From NCBI GenBank assembly GCA_012295275.1, contig CM022671.1, forward strand, positions 30,643,750 to 30,707,749: DNA of 64,000 nucleotides, read 5' to 3'. Positions within the stretch are counted from its first letter, which is position 1; the number at the start of each line of letters is the position of its first letter. Made by a program: the position numbers and the translations under genes. This DNA comes from Chrysomallon squamiferum (lineage: Eukaryota; Mollusca; Gastropoda; Neomphalida; Peltospiridae). Positions 1 through 10,672 of this stretch are shown here, one piece after another. The notes under the pieces are model-generated. The model made no database searches and was not told where the DNA came from. It was given only the letters and a program-made list of their open reading frames with translations.

Positions 1-673
1 GAGAGATAGATATACAGATGTATAGATATATAGATAGATAGATGGATGGATGGATGGATGGATGGATATATAGATGTCTGATAGATAGACAGATAACTAA
101 ATCAATAGATATGTAAACAAATATCATTAGAAAGAAATTAGATAAGTAAATAAATAAATAAACTGATTGGAACGGGAAACAAATACATAGGTGCAATGAA
201 GTAGAATTTAGTCATTATTTTTATTGAGATCTTTCCCTATCTTAGAAAATATGCGTGCACATTAAAATAATAATTCTGTTCTTTTAATTTATTTAACATG
301 AATAATGAAAAACTTATTCATTATTGATATTTCTGTTCACATATCATTTCAGTTAGATTATCACAGTTCGCATGGTCAAGATAAATAATTATCACTAGTT
401 TATATTTTGTAAAATCTCCGAGCCAGGTAAATACATCTTGTCTGTTTTTCTTACCTTACTGAGATAACGAACTGATTGTTTTTCCTTCTTCGCCAAACTA
501 TAAAGTTTCCATCTTCTTTTTTGAATTTATCCATAGTTGGTTTAATCTGGGAAAAAAAAAAAAAAATATAAAATAAAATATATATATATAGTGAACAGAA
601 AAAAGATTCCGTCCCAGACGGCTTTAAACATTTTTCTTCGTAACACTTCATTTCTTCTTCATTTACATTTCGG
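1..673. repeat. Left flank: GATA/GATG microsatellite, then AT-rich non-coding DNA
   Basis: The first ~70 bases are a degenerate tetranucleotide array (GATA changing to GATG). The rest is AT-rich with a poly-A run near 552-566 and a short (TA)n near 580-590. It lies just downstream of the stop codon of the minus-strand death-domain gene, so part of it is probably that gene's 3' UTR. I see no coding exon here. Confidence 0.6.
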
Positions 674-2629
674 TTACTTAAATAGCATTAGTGAGCATGC
701 ACGAATAATATTACCATTCTCACATATCATCTCAATAGTATTACTACCGTTACTTCTGCTGCTGCTGCTGCTACTACTATAATAACAGCTATTACAACTA
801 CAGCTACTGCACCTACTGGTATGTATATTACTACTATTATTACTACCTCTACTCACAGTCATTTCTGTTACATCAGGGCACCAGCCAGGAATGTCAGAAT
901 CAGGAATGTTTGGAACAGACGTGAAAACGGGCGTGGATTCAGAACGTATTCGTTTCATGGGAAGTGGCGGCTTCTCTTGCTGCAGTGACATGGACCGCGG
1001 TTTCGTCAGAGTGACGTCATCGCAAGGAATATATGTGTATTCGCTCAGCAATACAGTTTGAGAATCGAGAGACCTAGCCGAGCTGATGCCTGTCAGAGTT
1101 GCTGGTGTTGTTTCGCTTAACCTGTGTCCACTCATGTCTATATAATCTTCAAATTCTTCTTCATCTTCGTTTGCCATGCAGGAATAGGTTAGCTGCCAGG
1201 AAACCTTTTTGCTTGTATTTTGGCTCGTGGCTGCAGTGATCTGCTCCGTAGGTTTCTGATCGCGGATCATCAAATTGGAATCAGACTGACTTAATTCCAT
1301 CGGGAACAAACACGGTTCTGTTTCCATGGGAGAATCTGAAGAATTGGCGAATCCGAAATAGCCGTCTGATGATCTAGTGATGATCAGAGGATCGGACTTT
1401 GACATCTTATTTTCGTTCAACAAAGAGTTGAGGTTTTGGCAGGGTGATGCTTGGTCGTTGGATGCAGTGGCAATGATGTTTTCATTGTTGGTATCAGCAA
1501 AACCGAAATAACCATCAGAATCTTGATGAATAACGCACGCTTGGGCTGGGTTTGAATTTTGTTTGGCCCCACCAGTGACGACCATATCTACGGGGTTGAA
1601 GTCGTCGTCTAGCATTTCAACATAACCGTCTGGACGATTTTTAAATGTACATGGTTTCGGATTTGCATTTTGTGAATTTACTGTGCCTGTATTAGTGGAA
1701 AATGGTGTAGGATTATTGTTATCTGTAAGATTTGTACTAACTGACACTGGTAGTTGTTCACCAGATGCTAGCACACAAGGCACTGGTGGAACTGAGGTAA
1801 AAATTGGATGATTTAAATCAATGTAACTTCGTGGCTCACTGGAAACACATGGCTTTGGAGTGGACGTTGCTGTACACCCGGATGATGCTGAATTAAATAA
1901 AACACTTGGTGGTGATTGAACAGACATACCAGTTGTAGACATCACTGGTGACATTACTGACTGAGGCATGGATGTCGTTGTCTGAGACGTATTGACAGCA
2001 ACATTCTTGAGACCAGAGGTCGAAACTCCAGGACTGTTTGAACTGGTACTTGAATTTTTCATATAAACTAAACTAGGATCTCGGTTATCTGGTTCAGGAG
2101 GTAATCCAGCTCGGCTTGCCTGGCCCGGGTTAGAGTACGTCGTATTTGCTGTTAGAAACTGCCGCACGGTCATCGGACCTGGGAGTGGGTTATTTTTCAT
2201 AAAGTGTTCCTTGATGCAGATTTTATTATCTTTTGCTATGACCTTGTACTGAGGTCTGGTCACAGTCTGTGTACACGATGGATTTTCTGATTCCGTAGTT
2301 TGGCGTATTTCTTTCACCTCTGTCTGTTGCATGGAGTGATTTAAGAAACTCGAATTCGTCTGAAGAGACGGCCACTCTGGGTCTGGGAACACCATGCTGT
2401 TTAACTCGCGTGAAGCAGTCTCGAGCTCTGCAGCTGTCAGGTGGGTAGAAACGGGTACATGGTTTGGTGTTGATTGACTGCTGGAAATGGGTACACGTTT
2501 TAGAGTGGTGAGACTGTCACAAAACTGCTGGTGTGTTGGCACTGTGAGGCTTGTCCCAGAGTTAATGGGTGTTGTAGTACATGAAGTCAGTATACAGCGA
2601 GACAGATTATTGAACGACGTACTGTTTAT
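674..2629 (-). CDS. Exon 4: long intrinsically disordered docking tail
   Basis: One 1,956-nt exon encodes residues 269-919 and the stop codon. It begins after a TTTTTAG acceptor and is in phase with the exon ending at 2808. The tail is low in hydrophobics, rich in Ser, Thr, Asn, Pro and Gln, and holds most of the tyrosine motifs. An acidic stretch (EDEEEFEDYIDM) precedes the second YxxM. Near the C-terminus a Ser/Cys-rich run is encoded by a CTG/CTA-type trinucleotide tract (around 750-830), a likely site of length polymorphism. No globular domain was recognised. Confidence 0.8.
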   Translation of the reverse strand: MNSTSFNNLSRCILTSCTTTPINSGTSLTVPTHQQFCDSLTTLKRVPISSSQSTPNHVPVSTHLTAAELETASRELNSMVFPDPEWPSLQTNSSFLNHSMQQTEVKEIRQTTESENPSCTQTVTRPQYKVIAKDNKICIKEHFMKNNPLPGPMTVRQFLTANTTYSNPGQASRAGLPPEPDNRDPSLVYMKNSSTSSNSPGVSTSGLKNVAVNTSQTTTSMPQSVMSPVMSTTGMSVQSPPSVLFNSASSGCTATSTPKPCVSSEPRSYIDLNHPIFTSVPPVPCVLASGEQLPVSVSTNLTDNNNPTPFSTNTGTVNSQNANPKPCTFKNRPDGYVEMLDDDFNPVDMVVTGGAKQNSNPAQACVIHQDSDGYFGFADTNNENIIATASNDQASPCQNLNSLLNENKMSKSDPLIITRSSDGYFGFANSSDSPMETEPCLFPMELSQSDSNLMIRDQKPTEQITAATSQNTSKKVSWQLTYSCMANEDEEEFEDYIDMSGHRLSETTPATLTGISSARSLDSQTVLLSEYTYIPCDDVTLTKPRSMSLQQEKPPLPMKRIRSESTPVFTSVPNIPDSDIPGWCPDVTEMTVSRGSNNSSNIHTSRCSSCSCNSCYYSSSSSSSRSNGSNTIEMICENGNIIRACSLMLFK

Positions 2630-3801
2630 CTAAAAATACAGTAAAGTGATAACGAAAGCAAAATTAAAGTGTGAATATTTGCATATCTCATTATGCCTAA
2701 AACACTTCTTAATTAATTCTAATTCGATAAAGAGAATCTCATTTAATTATTATTTACAAATGCATTAAAGGACCATTCAGTGAAGTGATATCAGCTGAAA
2801 CACTTACAGCATCAGAAAACTGCATATTTGAAGTGAGAGTTTGGCTGGTTACGGGGATGTTGTAAGTCATGTCACAAATCATTTGAATATCTTCTTTTAA
2901 GCCTGCAGTCTGCAGCTGTCCGTTCTGACTCTGGTCCAGGTGATTCTGCTGGTTTGGCTGACGAGTCTGTGAAGGCAGAGTGATAGGATACGATGGCCTG
3001 CCATACACAAAACGTTTAGTGTCATCAGTAGCTTCAACCTTCTTCAGTGAAAGCTGTCTTCCCTGGAGATTTGAAGGAAAGTTGATTTAAAATGAAATGT
3101 TTGTTCAGTTAGCGTTTGTTGTTGAAACGATGAGTGAAGCTGGTGATGAATACAATGATCATGTTGGTAATAATGAACATGATGATGATGATGATTGTAA
3201 TGATGAACATGGTGATGATGATTGTATTGTTGAACATGACAATGATGTTGGTAATGAGGAACATGGTGAATATTTTAAATCCTAGTAATGATGAATATGA
3301 TGATGATGATGTTGATGCTTGTATAAGTGAACATAACAACGATGATACTAATGATGAAAATGATGTTGATGATGCCTGTAATCATGAATGTAAAGAAAAA
3401 AAAAAAAAAAAAGAAATGATATTATGTATTTGCTTTGCCGCATTAAATCTGAATACACCTAGTGTACGCTAACAGTTTATTTTAACAAACAAACCTTGAG
3501 AAGTCTTGCTGGAGTATTCCAGGAGATAGACAGATCTGGTCCCATGATCACGTAGTTAGGAAGATAATTAAGAATATTCTCCAGACTAGAGGCCAAACTT
3601 GCATCCATTTCTGTGGAGATTGACTGGAATTCATAATGACCTGGTTCAAATTCAATTTTAACATGCAGTTCCATAGAGTGAAGACCTGCAAAAGAAATAT
3701 CTTAATATGTAATATAAAACATCTTAAAAAATACACACACACACGGACACACAGACACAGGCACACACACACAGACACCCCCACCCACCCACACACACAC
3801 C

Positions 3802-3844
<43 letters not shown>

Positions 3845-4035
3845 ACACACAGACACCCCCCCACATATATATATATATATATATATATATTGAGAAATAG
3901 AAACATAGAATAAAGACGTGAACAAAAAATAATGGTATAGAATTTTTAATCTAACATCCGGACAGGATGTTTCAGGAACTTTCAGTTCTTAGCAAGAAAA
4001 ATGACGTCAGTGTCATGTATTTGTATAACCTATTA

Positions 4036-4089
<54 letters not shown>

Positions 4090-4496
4090 GGCTCTGGGAG
4101 GGGTATGATGAAAGTGCCAAACCATTCAAAGCTAAATAAGAATTATATCCATAAATGTGTTGCTTGACTGCTACATGAATGAATGTACTTGACGTACATT
4201 TTAATCAGACTACAGTTCCTTTGTTATGTATAACTGAAGTTTGTATTACATTTCTTTTCTACGGTAACACTATAGCTAATTCAGCAAAGAGAACATGAAC
4301 TGACTTGAAATTCCCACTTTCATAATAGATGTCGTAATAACCGCTTTATTCTAGGAATGTTGTAAAGACCCGCAAAGTTTGTTTGGAAATAATATATTTC
4401 TATTTGCTTTTGAAAAGAGGAGTGCCTTCTTTTCGATGTTATTATTATTATTATTATTGTTCGTGTTGTTGTTGTTATTATTGTTTTGTTTTGTTG

Positions 4497-4546
<50 letters not shown>

Positions 4547-4703
4547 ATTATTATTATTATTATAAATATTATTATTATTATTATTAATATTAATATCGTT
4601 ATTACTTTTGTTGTACTGTTAGGGCACTTGTTTTCCTTGCCACAACTACATCACTATTTTTCATCACGGCTTCTTCTACTACTACAAATATCTCTATCCT
4701 TAA

Positions 4704-4745
<42 letters not shown>

Positions 4746-5223
4746 AATCGTCATCATCATCTGTGTTATATATTATCAATATCATCAAAGGTTTTACAGA
4801 ATTTATTTATAGACGACCGGAAACTACCGTTCTAGATTTCTTTTGTCGCTACTATTCGTTCAATCAATCAGAGCCAGGAAACACACACCTTGAATTATCT
4901 ACGTAAGAACAAGCCTACAGAAAAAAAAGCGCTTCACAAAACATTAAAACAACAGTAAGAAGTGGACCAGATATTTACACTGTCTGACGCCCACACGAAT
5001 TAGCGTTCAGGATGTAAAAGGGAAGAAAGGGATTTCCTCTACCCATCCAATGAATGAATGAATGAATGAATGAATGAACGAACGAATGAATGAATGCACA
5101 GAAGAATAAATGAATACATAAATAAATGGATACAAATATTTCCAGAGCTGAAACGGGTTTCGATATGGATACAGAAAAGTTAAACATTATAAAACTGATA
5201 ATTTCATTAGAAGAATTTTTTTG

Positions 5224-5258
<35 letters not shown>

Positions 5259-6252
5259 TATTGTAATACACATACGTTGTAATTACAATAATCAGTTATT
5301 TTTAATACTTGATATTCCGAGAACATAATATACATTTATGACACTATTATTATTATTGTTATTAATATTATATATAATGTGTCTCTGTGAATATTTTAAG
5401 GATCGGGTGAAGTCGTTTGTAATTATATTGTGTTGTAATTAAACACAAAAATAAATTATACAAAGTTAATAAAGCATAATCAAATTATTCATATTTATTT
5501 ATTTATTTATTTGTTTTAATTGTATGTGTTTTCTTTTTCCTTCTTTCTTTTTAACTGACTGCAAAACAATATATATACATGTAGAACGAATGTTACGCTT
5601 GGTTAACTATTATTACCTACTGTAATGTACAAATCTTTATTATGAAGAGAGAAAACACACGAAGCAGAGTCGAGTTTCGTGTTTCGTCATGTGTGCGATT
5701 GTTGATCACATGTACGTGAAGCTACATAGCCATAGCTACAAAAAGTATGTCACTCAAGATTTGTTCTTTTAAACAAAGATGTATCTTTTTCTTTAACTTT
5801 ACGTATGTATGAATACATGTATGTATCTATATTTATGTATACATTACGCATGTATGTACTTAAGTATGTACGCATGTATATATGTTCGTAAGTATGTTTG
5901 TACTTACGTTGATACGTACATACGTATCCATGTCTGTATGTGTGTTTTTATGTGAATGCATGTCTGAAATAATTTTTTTTTTTTAAATAAACAGTCGTTC
6001 GGATTGCACTGTTTCTCCTAACTCAGGTAAAATCAATTATAATGTGCTTGCAGGCAGCCTGTTACTCATTAATGAATTTCACGGTGAGTCATTCTGCTGT
6101 TTGTGGACTGCTGGCCCAGATGTCTCCAGTCATTGTATGAACTCGCGATCTCAGTGACGCAGAACGATGAAACAAACAAAGTACCAACGTACAGACGACA
6201 CACATACAACAGCGCACGTTTGAATATGTATAAACATCCAGATGTGTGTGTG

Positions 6253-6304
<52 letters not shown>

Positions 6305-6617
6305 ATGTGTTATTATTTGATTTAAAATAATAATGTACAATTTTTGTAATATGTTGGGTGTTTTTTACGTATGAATAAGATGTATCCATGTATACATGAA
6401 TATGTGTGTGTCACAAACAAAGAATGTATTTTTGTTTATATATTTTTTTATAAATACGTTTCTTGAATTTAAATCACTCACACTCTTATCATTATCAAAA
6501 TATAAATTGATCATATGTCTAACAAAACATTTATAGCTCTATATATATATTTTTTTTTTTATTTTTTTTTTTTATCAAGCCCGTAACATCCAGGATACAA
6601 GAGCAATAAAAAAAAAG

Positions 6618-6648
<31 letters not shown>

Positions 6649-8631
6649 CACATAAAAAACCCCAAATAACATTAATATTCTGTCTGTGTTAGAGCAGATT
6701 ATTTTTTATCATACGTCACGAGATGTGTCTGTATCTTTCATAACTGAATTAATTAGAGTCACCTGCATATCGTGGTGACGTGCGTTCACTTTGTTCAAAC
6801 CGACTCCGGATTCTTTTCCTTTATCTTATGGCAAGTGTGTCTTGGTTAATTTCTTTTAAAATACGGACATGCAGTAGCAAAGTTAAAGCACAAATACCAC
6901 GGGCATGATTTTTTTCTAAGGCATATAAACTGTTAGTAATTTAGTTGTTGTAGAAAGACTGTACTTGAACGCACGCACTCCCTTCCTAACAACTACATCT
7001 GATAAGTAAAGCTTTTGTGTACACATAAAATAAAGCCTTGTAATTATCTACGTATGCATCAATGTACTTAGCATTGATCAGTCTGTCTTAAGTACGTCTA
7101 ATTAAACAATATTCGAGAACGCTCTGGCTGGCGCAGGAGGACAAAGTTCAGTCACGACCTCACAAACCCAGTCACATGCCGCTGACGAGACTCGAACGTG
7201 TGGCACCCATTCGCCACCGCACTCTATAGGCAGACGATAATACTAATCGGCATTGAAGACAACCGTGCTTTAAATAGCCAGTGCTTATTATAAAGTGTAC
7301 TGTTTTTAGTTTTTGTTTAGCACGTTTTAATACTGACAAATAGTCATAGTAGGTGTGAAATATACTTCTATGTATGTATGTATGTGTGTATGTATGTATT
7401 AAATATTGTTTGTATTGAGTATATGTATGTATATGTATATATACATATATGTAAGTATGCATGTATGTATGTATGAATGCATATACTATATATGTGTATG
7501 TCATATGTATGTATGCGTATACTGTGTATATATATGCATGTATATATGTATGCATGTATGTATGAATGCATATAATATATATGTGTATGTCATATGTATG
7601 TATGCGTATACTGTTTGTGGATGTGAATGAAACGTATTTCTGAGATGTTCCTATCACCATGTTGTATCCCACGAAGTATGTTTTTTTTTTTAAGCAAATT
7701 ACACAGTGATCATTTATTATTTATTTACGAAATCACTGTGTAATTTGCTGCATCAATCAGACAAATTCGTTACTGCTGATGAGAATGGCTGATCGATTTC
7801 TGCTTCAGTATTGTGAATACTCTCTTTGTTGTGATTAATACTGCAGTAGTGTGGAATGATTTGTGTGAGTAATAGGCTAGCGTTTCATTTCTTCTTTAAA
7901 AATAATTTAAAAAATTGTTAAATTTAAGACTGCCATGGAAGTGCAAGTTAATTTTTATTTTTATTTTTAAGTAATTAAATTTTTTTTTTTTTTTAGTTTT
8001 AGACATATTATTTGCTGCAAAATTTTGTTAGTATTTTTGAAAGAAGATACGTATCAACTATACAAACATACACAGCTATGGATCCACGAATACACATACA
8101 CAAATGTACGCACATACTTACACACATAGTACATAAATGAATACACATACATACACCCATAAATGCATATACACACAAACACCTGCACAATTACAAATAT
8201 GCGTCACACGTATTTACTATTTTCCTAAATGCTGCTTATCACTAAGTAGAGCGTAAACAGTCGTAAATCTTACCTTGACATTTCTGAACGAGGAATTCCA
8301 AACAGTCCAGTCTTCGCTGTGCTTTCAAAGCTCTCAGTAAAACGTAAACAGTTTTTCCTTCCCCTGCCATCCAGTCCTTCAGCAGGCAACACCCTGGAAA
8401 CGTCTTCTCCACCTGCGCACGACGTCGTATTGCTTCCAACTCGGAAACTGTCGTGATCCCCAGCTCCTCGGCCAGCCCCTCCCAGTTCCCCGAGTCCCCA
8501 CGTCCGTCGTTATATAACATCAGACCTAACTTGTCTATTACAGGACAAGGGAGTTCGTATACACGGGTGTCCAGTATGGAAGGTGGAAGATCCTCTATTA
8601 CCCCGTTCCACTGAGCGCGATGCCTCGCCAT
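674..8631 (-). CDS. Death-domain adaptor with a multi-phosphotyrosine docking tail (four exons, 919 aa)
   Basis: Seen: exons 8631-8274, 3685-3495, 3062-2808 and 2629-674 join with matching phases (1, 0, 0). All have GT-AG borders and the total is 2,760 nt with one stop. The start is the ATG at 8631 (MARHRAQW). Residues ~18-110 form a death domain of the MyD88/IRAK/Pelle type. It shows the YELP-type helix-1 entry, NWEGLAEELG, the LLKDW turn and a TVYVLLRAL helix. Residues ~120-205 are an unrecognised, possibly folded segment. From ~210 the chain is Ser/Thr/Asn/Pro-rich and carries tyrosine motifs: YSNP (~433), YIDL (~537), YVEM (~604), DGYFGF (~642 and ~692), YIDM (~764) and YTYIP (~799). It also has a PPLPMKR site and an RSESTP site. 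There is no TIR, kinase or transmembrane segment. Family knowledge: YxxM binds the PI3K p85 SH2 domains and YxN binds Grb2. Inference: a cytoplasmic adaptor linking a death-domain receptor complex to SH2 signalling. I cannot name an orthologue. Confidence 0.8.
3728..3890. repeat. (CA)n followed by (TA)n microsatellite
   Basis: About 120 bases of imperfect CA repeat run into a perfect TA run (~3866-3890). The array sits directly upstream of exon 2 of the death-domain gene, in its intron. Apparent reading frames here are only dipeptide repeats. Confidence 0.9.
4036..4086. repeat. (TA)n microsatellite
   Basis: An almost perfect TA dinucleotide run of about 48 bases in the intron of the death-domain gene. 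Confidence 0.9.
4436..4752. repeat. (TTA)n and (CAT)n trinucleotide arrays
   Basis: A long TTA/TTG array (4436-4610) is followed after about 100 bases by a perfect CAT array (~4707-4745). Both are intronic. The open frames through them are homopolymeric (poly-Ile, poly-Leu, poly-Ser) and are not genes. Confidence 0.9.
5041..5258. repeat. (GAAT)n array and (TA)n array
   Basis: A GAAT tetranucleotide run (~5043-5100) is followed by a TA run (~5224-5256). Intronic and non-coding. Confidence 0.85.
6240..6302. repeat. (GT)n microsatellite
   Basis: An almost pure GT run of about 58 bases in the intron of the death-domain gene. Confidence 0.9.
7150..7235 (-). repeat. Possible degenerate tRNA-derived SINE fragment
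   Basis: Read on the minus strand, a GTGGCGAATGGGTGCCAC-like segment is followed by GTTCGAGTCTC, which resembles a polymerase III B box (GGTTCGANTCC). The local G+C is higher than its surroundings. It does not fold cleanly into a cloverleaf by eye, so I do not call a tRNA gene. Confidence 0.3.
7361..7620. repeat. ATGT/TATG-rich tandem array with an 89-bp duplicated unit
   Basis: Degenerate ATGT repeats contain a nearly identical ~57-base segment at 7471 and again at 7560, each starting GTATGAATGCATATA and ending GTATGCGTATACTGT. The repeat is tandem with a period of 89 bases. Confidence 0.8.
7693..7749. repeat. Perfect 18-bp inverted repeat with a 21-nt loop
   Basis: The arm at 7693-7710 (AGCAAATTACACAGTGAT) is the exact reverse complement of 7732-7749. 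The loop is AT-rich. It lies in the intron of the death-domain gene, just after a poly-T run. It could be a small hairpin RNA or the remnant of a miniature inverted-repeat element. Confidence 0.75.
8274..8631 (-). CDS. Exon 1: start codon and death domain
   Basis: Encodes residues 1-119. The exon is open from ATG to a consensus donor (CAAG|GTAAGA) and ends in phase 1. It continues in frame into the exon at 3685. It is much richer in G+C than the surrounding DNA, which supports real coding. The helix pattern (buried Leu/Trp positions, an LLKDW motif followed by a TV..LL..L helix) fits death domains of MyD88/IRAK-like adaptors better than caspase-recruitment domains. It could instead be a MALT1-like or IRAK-like death domain; the pairing with a non-kinase tail argues against IRAK. 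Confidence 0.8.
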
Positions 8632-9552
8632 TTTGTCACATTTAGTTATTTAAGCTCGTCAAGGCATCTACAAAGTTTTCCTCTGGTTCTCTGTGATCAA
8701 TACGCACATTAACCCGTTAGTTTCTTTCCAGGAAAAACCACGATCGTGTAGTAGGACAGGAAGATGAAAGGTGTAATCAAGCATGAAACGCATTCTGATT
8801 GGTTAATCCTTTTCAATAGCCTCGGGTAGTCTTTCTTTATTTCCTTTTTTTTATTATTTTGTACGTGGTGTGACAAGTATGGCTGTCAACAAAACGCCTA
8901 CTCAAAAAAAAAAAAAAATAATGCAAGTATTTCAATGAGAATTGCCCAACTGCAGTAAATAATATATTCTAGAGTGCAAATGTGCACGTAAAACCTAGTA
9001 TGTGATATAAGCTGAATAATCATTTGTGTTTTAATATAAACACACAAACACAATTATACATTTATATTTTTAATGTATGAAAATTAGATATATTATACTT
9101 ATGAATCATAATTAAAAAAATAAATTGATCAGTAAAAAAAAAAAACAAAAAAAAATAAAAATAAAAAGTAGTTTGTAGTAGTCGTAACTGTTGTTGTTTC
9201 TATACTACTACTACTACACCTACTGCTACTACTACTACTACTTGTTGTTATTATTATTATTACAAATGTCAAAGCAATATAATTATGTTAATTCTTGTAT
9301 GCGACAGAATAAAATGAAAAAAATTTGAATATTGTAAATGTAATAATCCGTTCTTTGTAGAAACGTGACAAAATAATGCGGTTTACTTGAAAACATTTTA
9401 AACAGAGTAATTTCCCTTGAATAAATAAATACTACCAGACATAACCCGTTATAATCACTGTTGAAGTATATAAAATAAATTGTGATTATAAGCAATATAT
9501 TTTGAATCAGATAAGCAAAATTTGTGCCAATCTATATGATTACATATATCTA

Positions 9553-9596
<44 letters not shown>

Positions 9597-10045
9597 AAAA
9601 ATAATGGATAACAAAAAAAATGAAAGGATTAAAACATGTAATTAGTTCAGTGAAACATTCATGAATTTTGAAACCGAAACTAAACTAAAATAAATAATAA
9701 TAAAAACAAACAAACAAACAAACGATGATAATAAATAAATAAATGATTATGATGGTAACAGTAAAAAATAAATATATAAATAACGATGATGTTTATAATG
9801 ATGATGATGTTGATAAATAAATAAAAATAAAAATGATGATGACCATACTGATGCTAATAAACAAACAAGGAGGCAAGATGATAATTTAAAACAAATGTAT
9901 GTTTCTTTCAGTTTTACTTGGGCACAAAAATTATGTGTATCTTGTTTAACCAGTTATAAATGAAATCCCCTGTTATCTGTATTTTTATAACTTTTTAAAT
10001 ACTTATATACAGCTGTATATAAAGGAAAATAAAGTTACTTAATTT

Positions 10046-10096
<51 letters not shown>

Positions 10097-10672
10097 CAAA
10101 TAAATAAAATTTAAGAATAAAAATAAAGATAAAAATAAAATATCAGCTTCTTCAGTTATTCATGCTCTGAAATATGCGTCTTAAATTCTTAAGTATCAAT
10201 AATGATACAAAATACATCACCTTTAAGCCTTAGAGCATTTACAAGAAGCTAACAAAAAGTATAAATCATTTACATATGAAGCAATATAAAACTTCTTGAT
10301 ATCATAAAACTATATGTATAAAATAAACAGGTAGGTAGATAGGTAGATAAATAGATAAAAATAAATAAAAATAATGATGATGATAATAACAACCAATAAC
10401 AATAATAACAACAACAACAATGAAAGTAGTAGCTCTGGCTGTGGCTGTAGTAACAATAGTATTATTATGATCACGGATTCTGTCACCACTACTGCTACTA
10501 TTACTACTACTGATGCTGCTTCGCTGGTGCAGTCTTCAATTAGTATTTATCAACAAAGATCGGGTTTTATCATGTATAATTTGTTTGTTATTTGCACAAA
10601 TTACCTAATATGTGTGAATATTTTTAATATGTTCTGAGAAAACAAACATATTTTGACATCCTTTCCCACAAG
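8632..10672. other. Intergenic region upstream of the death-domain gene
   Basis: The first ~250 bases above the ATG at 8631 have higher G+C and probably hold the 5' UTR and promoter of the death-domain gene; I see no clear TATA box. The rest is AT-rich, with poly-A runs (~9554-9593), ACT, AATA and ATA arrays (~9180-9260, 9690-9860, 10049-10092) and a Ser/Thr low-complexity frame near 10374-10637 that I regard as repeat-derived. Confidence 0.55.

Larger units (their letters stand above)
3686..8273 (-). other. Intron 1 of the death-domain gene, microsatellite-rich
   Basis: A 4.6-kb intron separates the death-domain exon from the second exon. It starts at the GTAAGA donor below 8274 and ends at a TTTTGCAG acceptor just above 3685. 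The phase match (1 to 1) means no further exon is needed. It contains CA, TA, TTA, CAT, GAAT, GT and ATGT arrays, an 89-bp-spaced duplicated segment, a perfect hairpin and a degenerate SINE-like piece. No coding exon is visible. Confidence 0.7.

Noticed and set aside
3134-3472. Acidic Asp/Glu/His/Met-rich frames between two exons of the death-domain gene
   Set aside because: They are translations of a GATGAT-type trinucleotide repeat in the intron; the neighbouring exons join in phase without them.
4379-4747. A 122-codon plus-strand frame of Leu/Ile/Ser runs
   Set aside because: It is a translation of TTA and CAT repeats, with no splice context or family match.
7150-7235. A functional tRNA gene
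   Set aside because: A B-box-like motif is present, but I could not pair acceptor and anticodon stems by eye.
7172-7672. A 166-codon minus-strand frame with a His/Thr/Tyr/Ile pattern
   Set aside because: It reads through ATGT/TATG arrays. The non-repetitive end coincides with the SINE-like segment, not a protein domain.
10374-10637. An 87-codon plus-strand frame rich in Asn, Ser and Thr upstream of the orphan exons
   Set aside because: It consists of AAT/AAC/ACT repeat translation followed by AT-rich sequence, and is in no convincing continuity with 10673.
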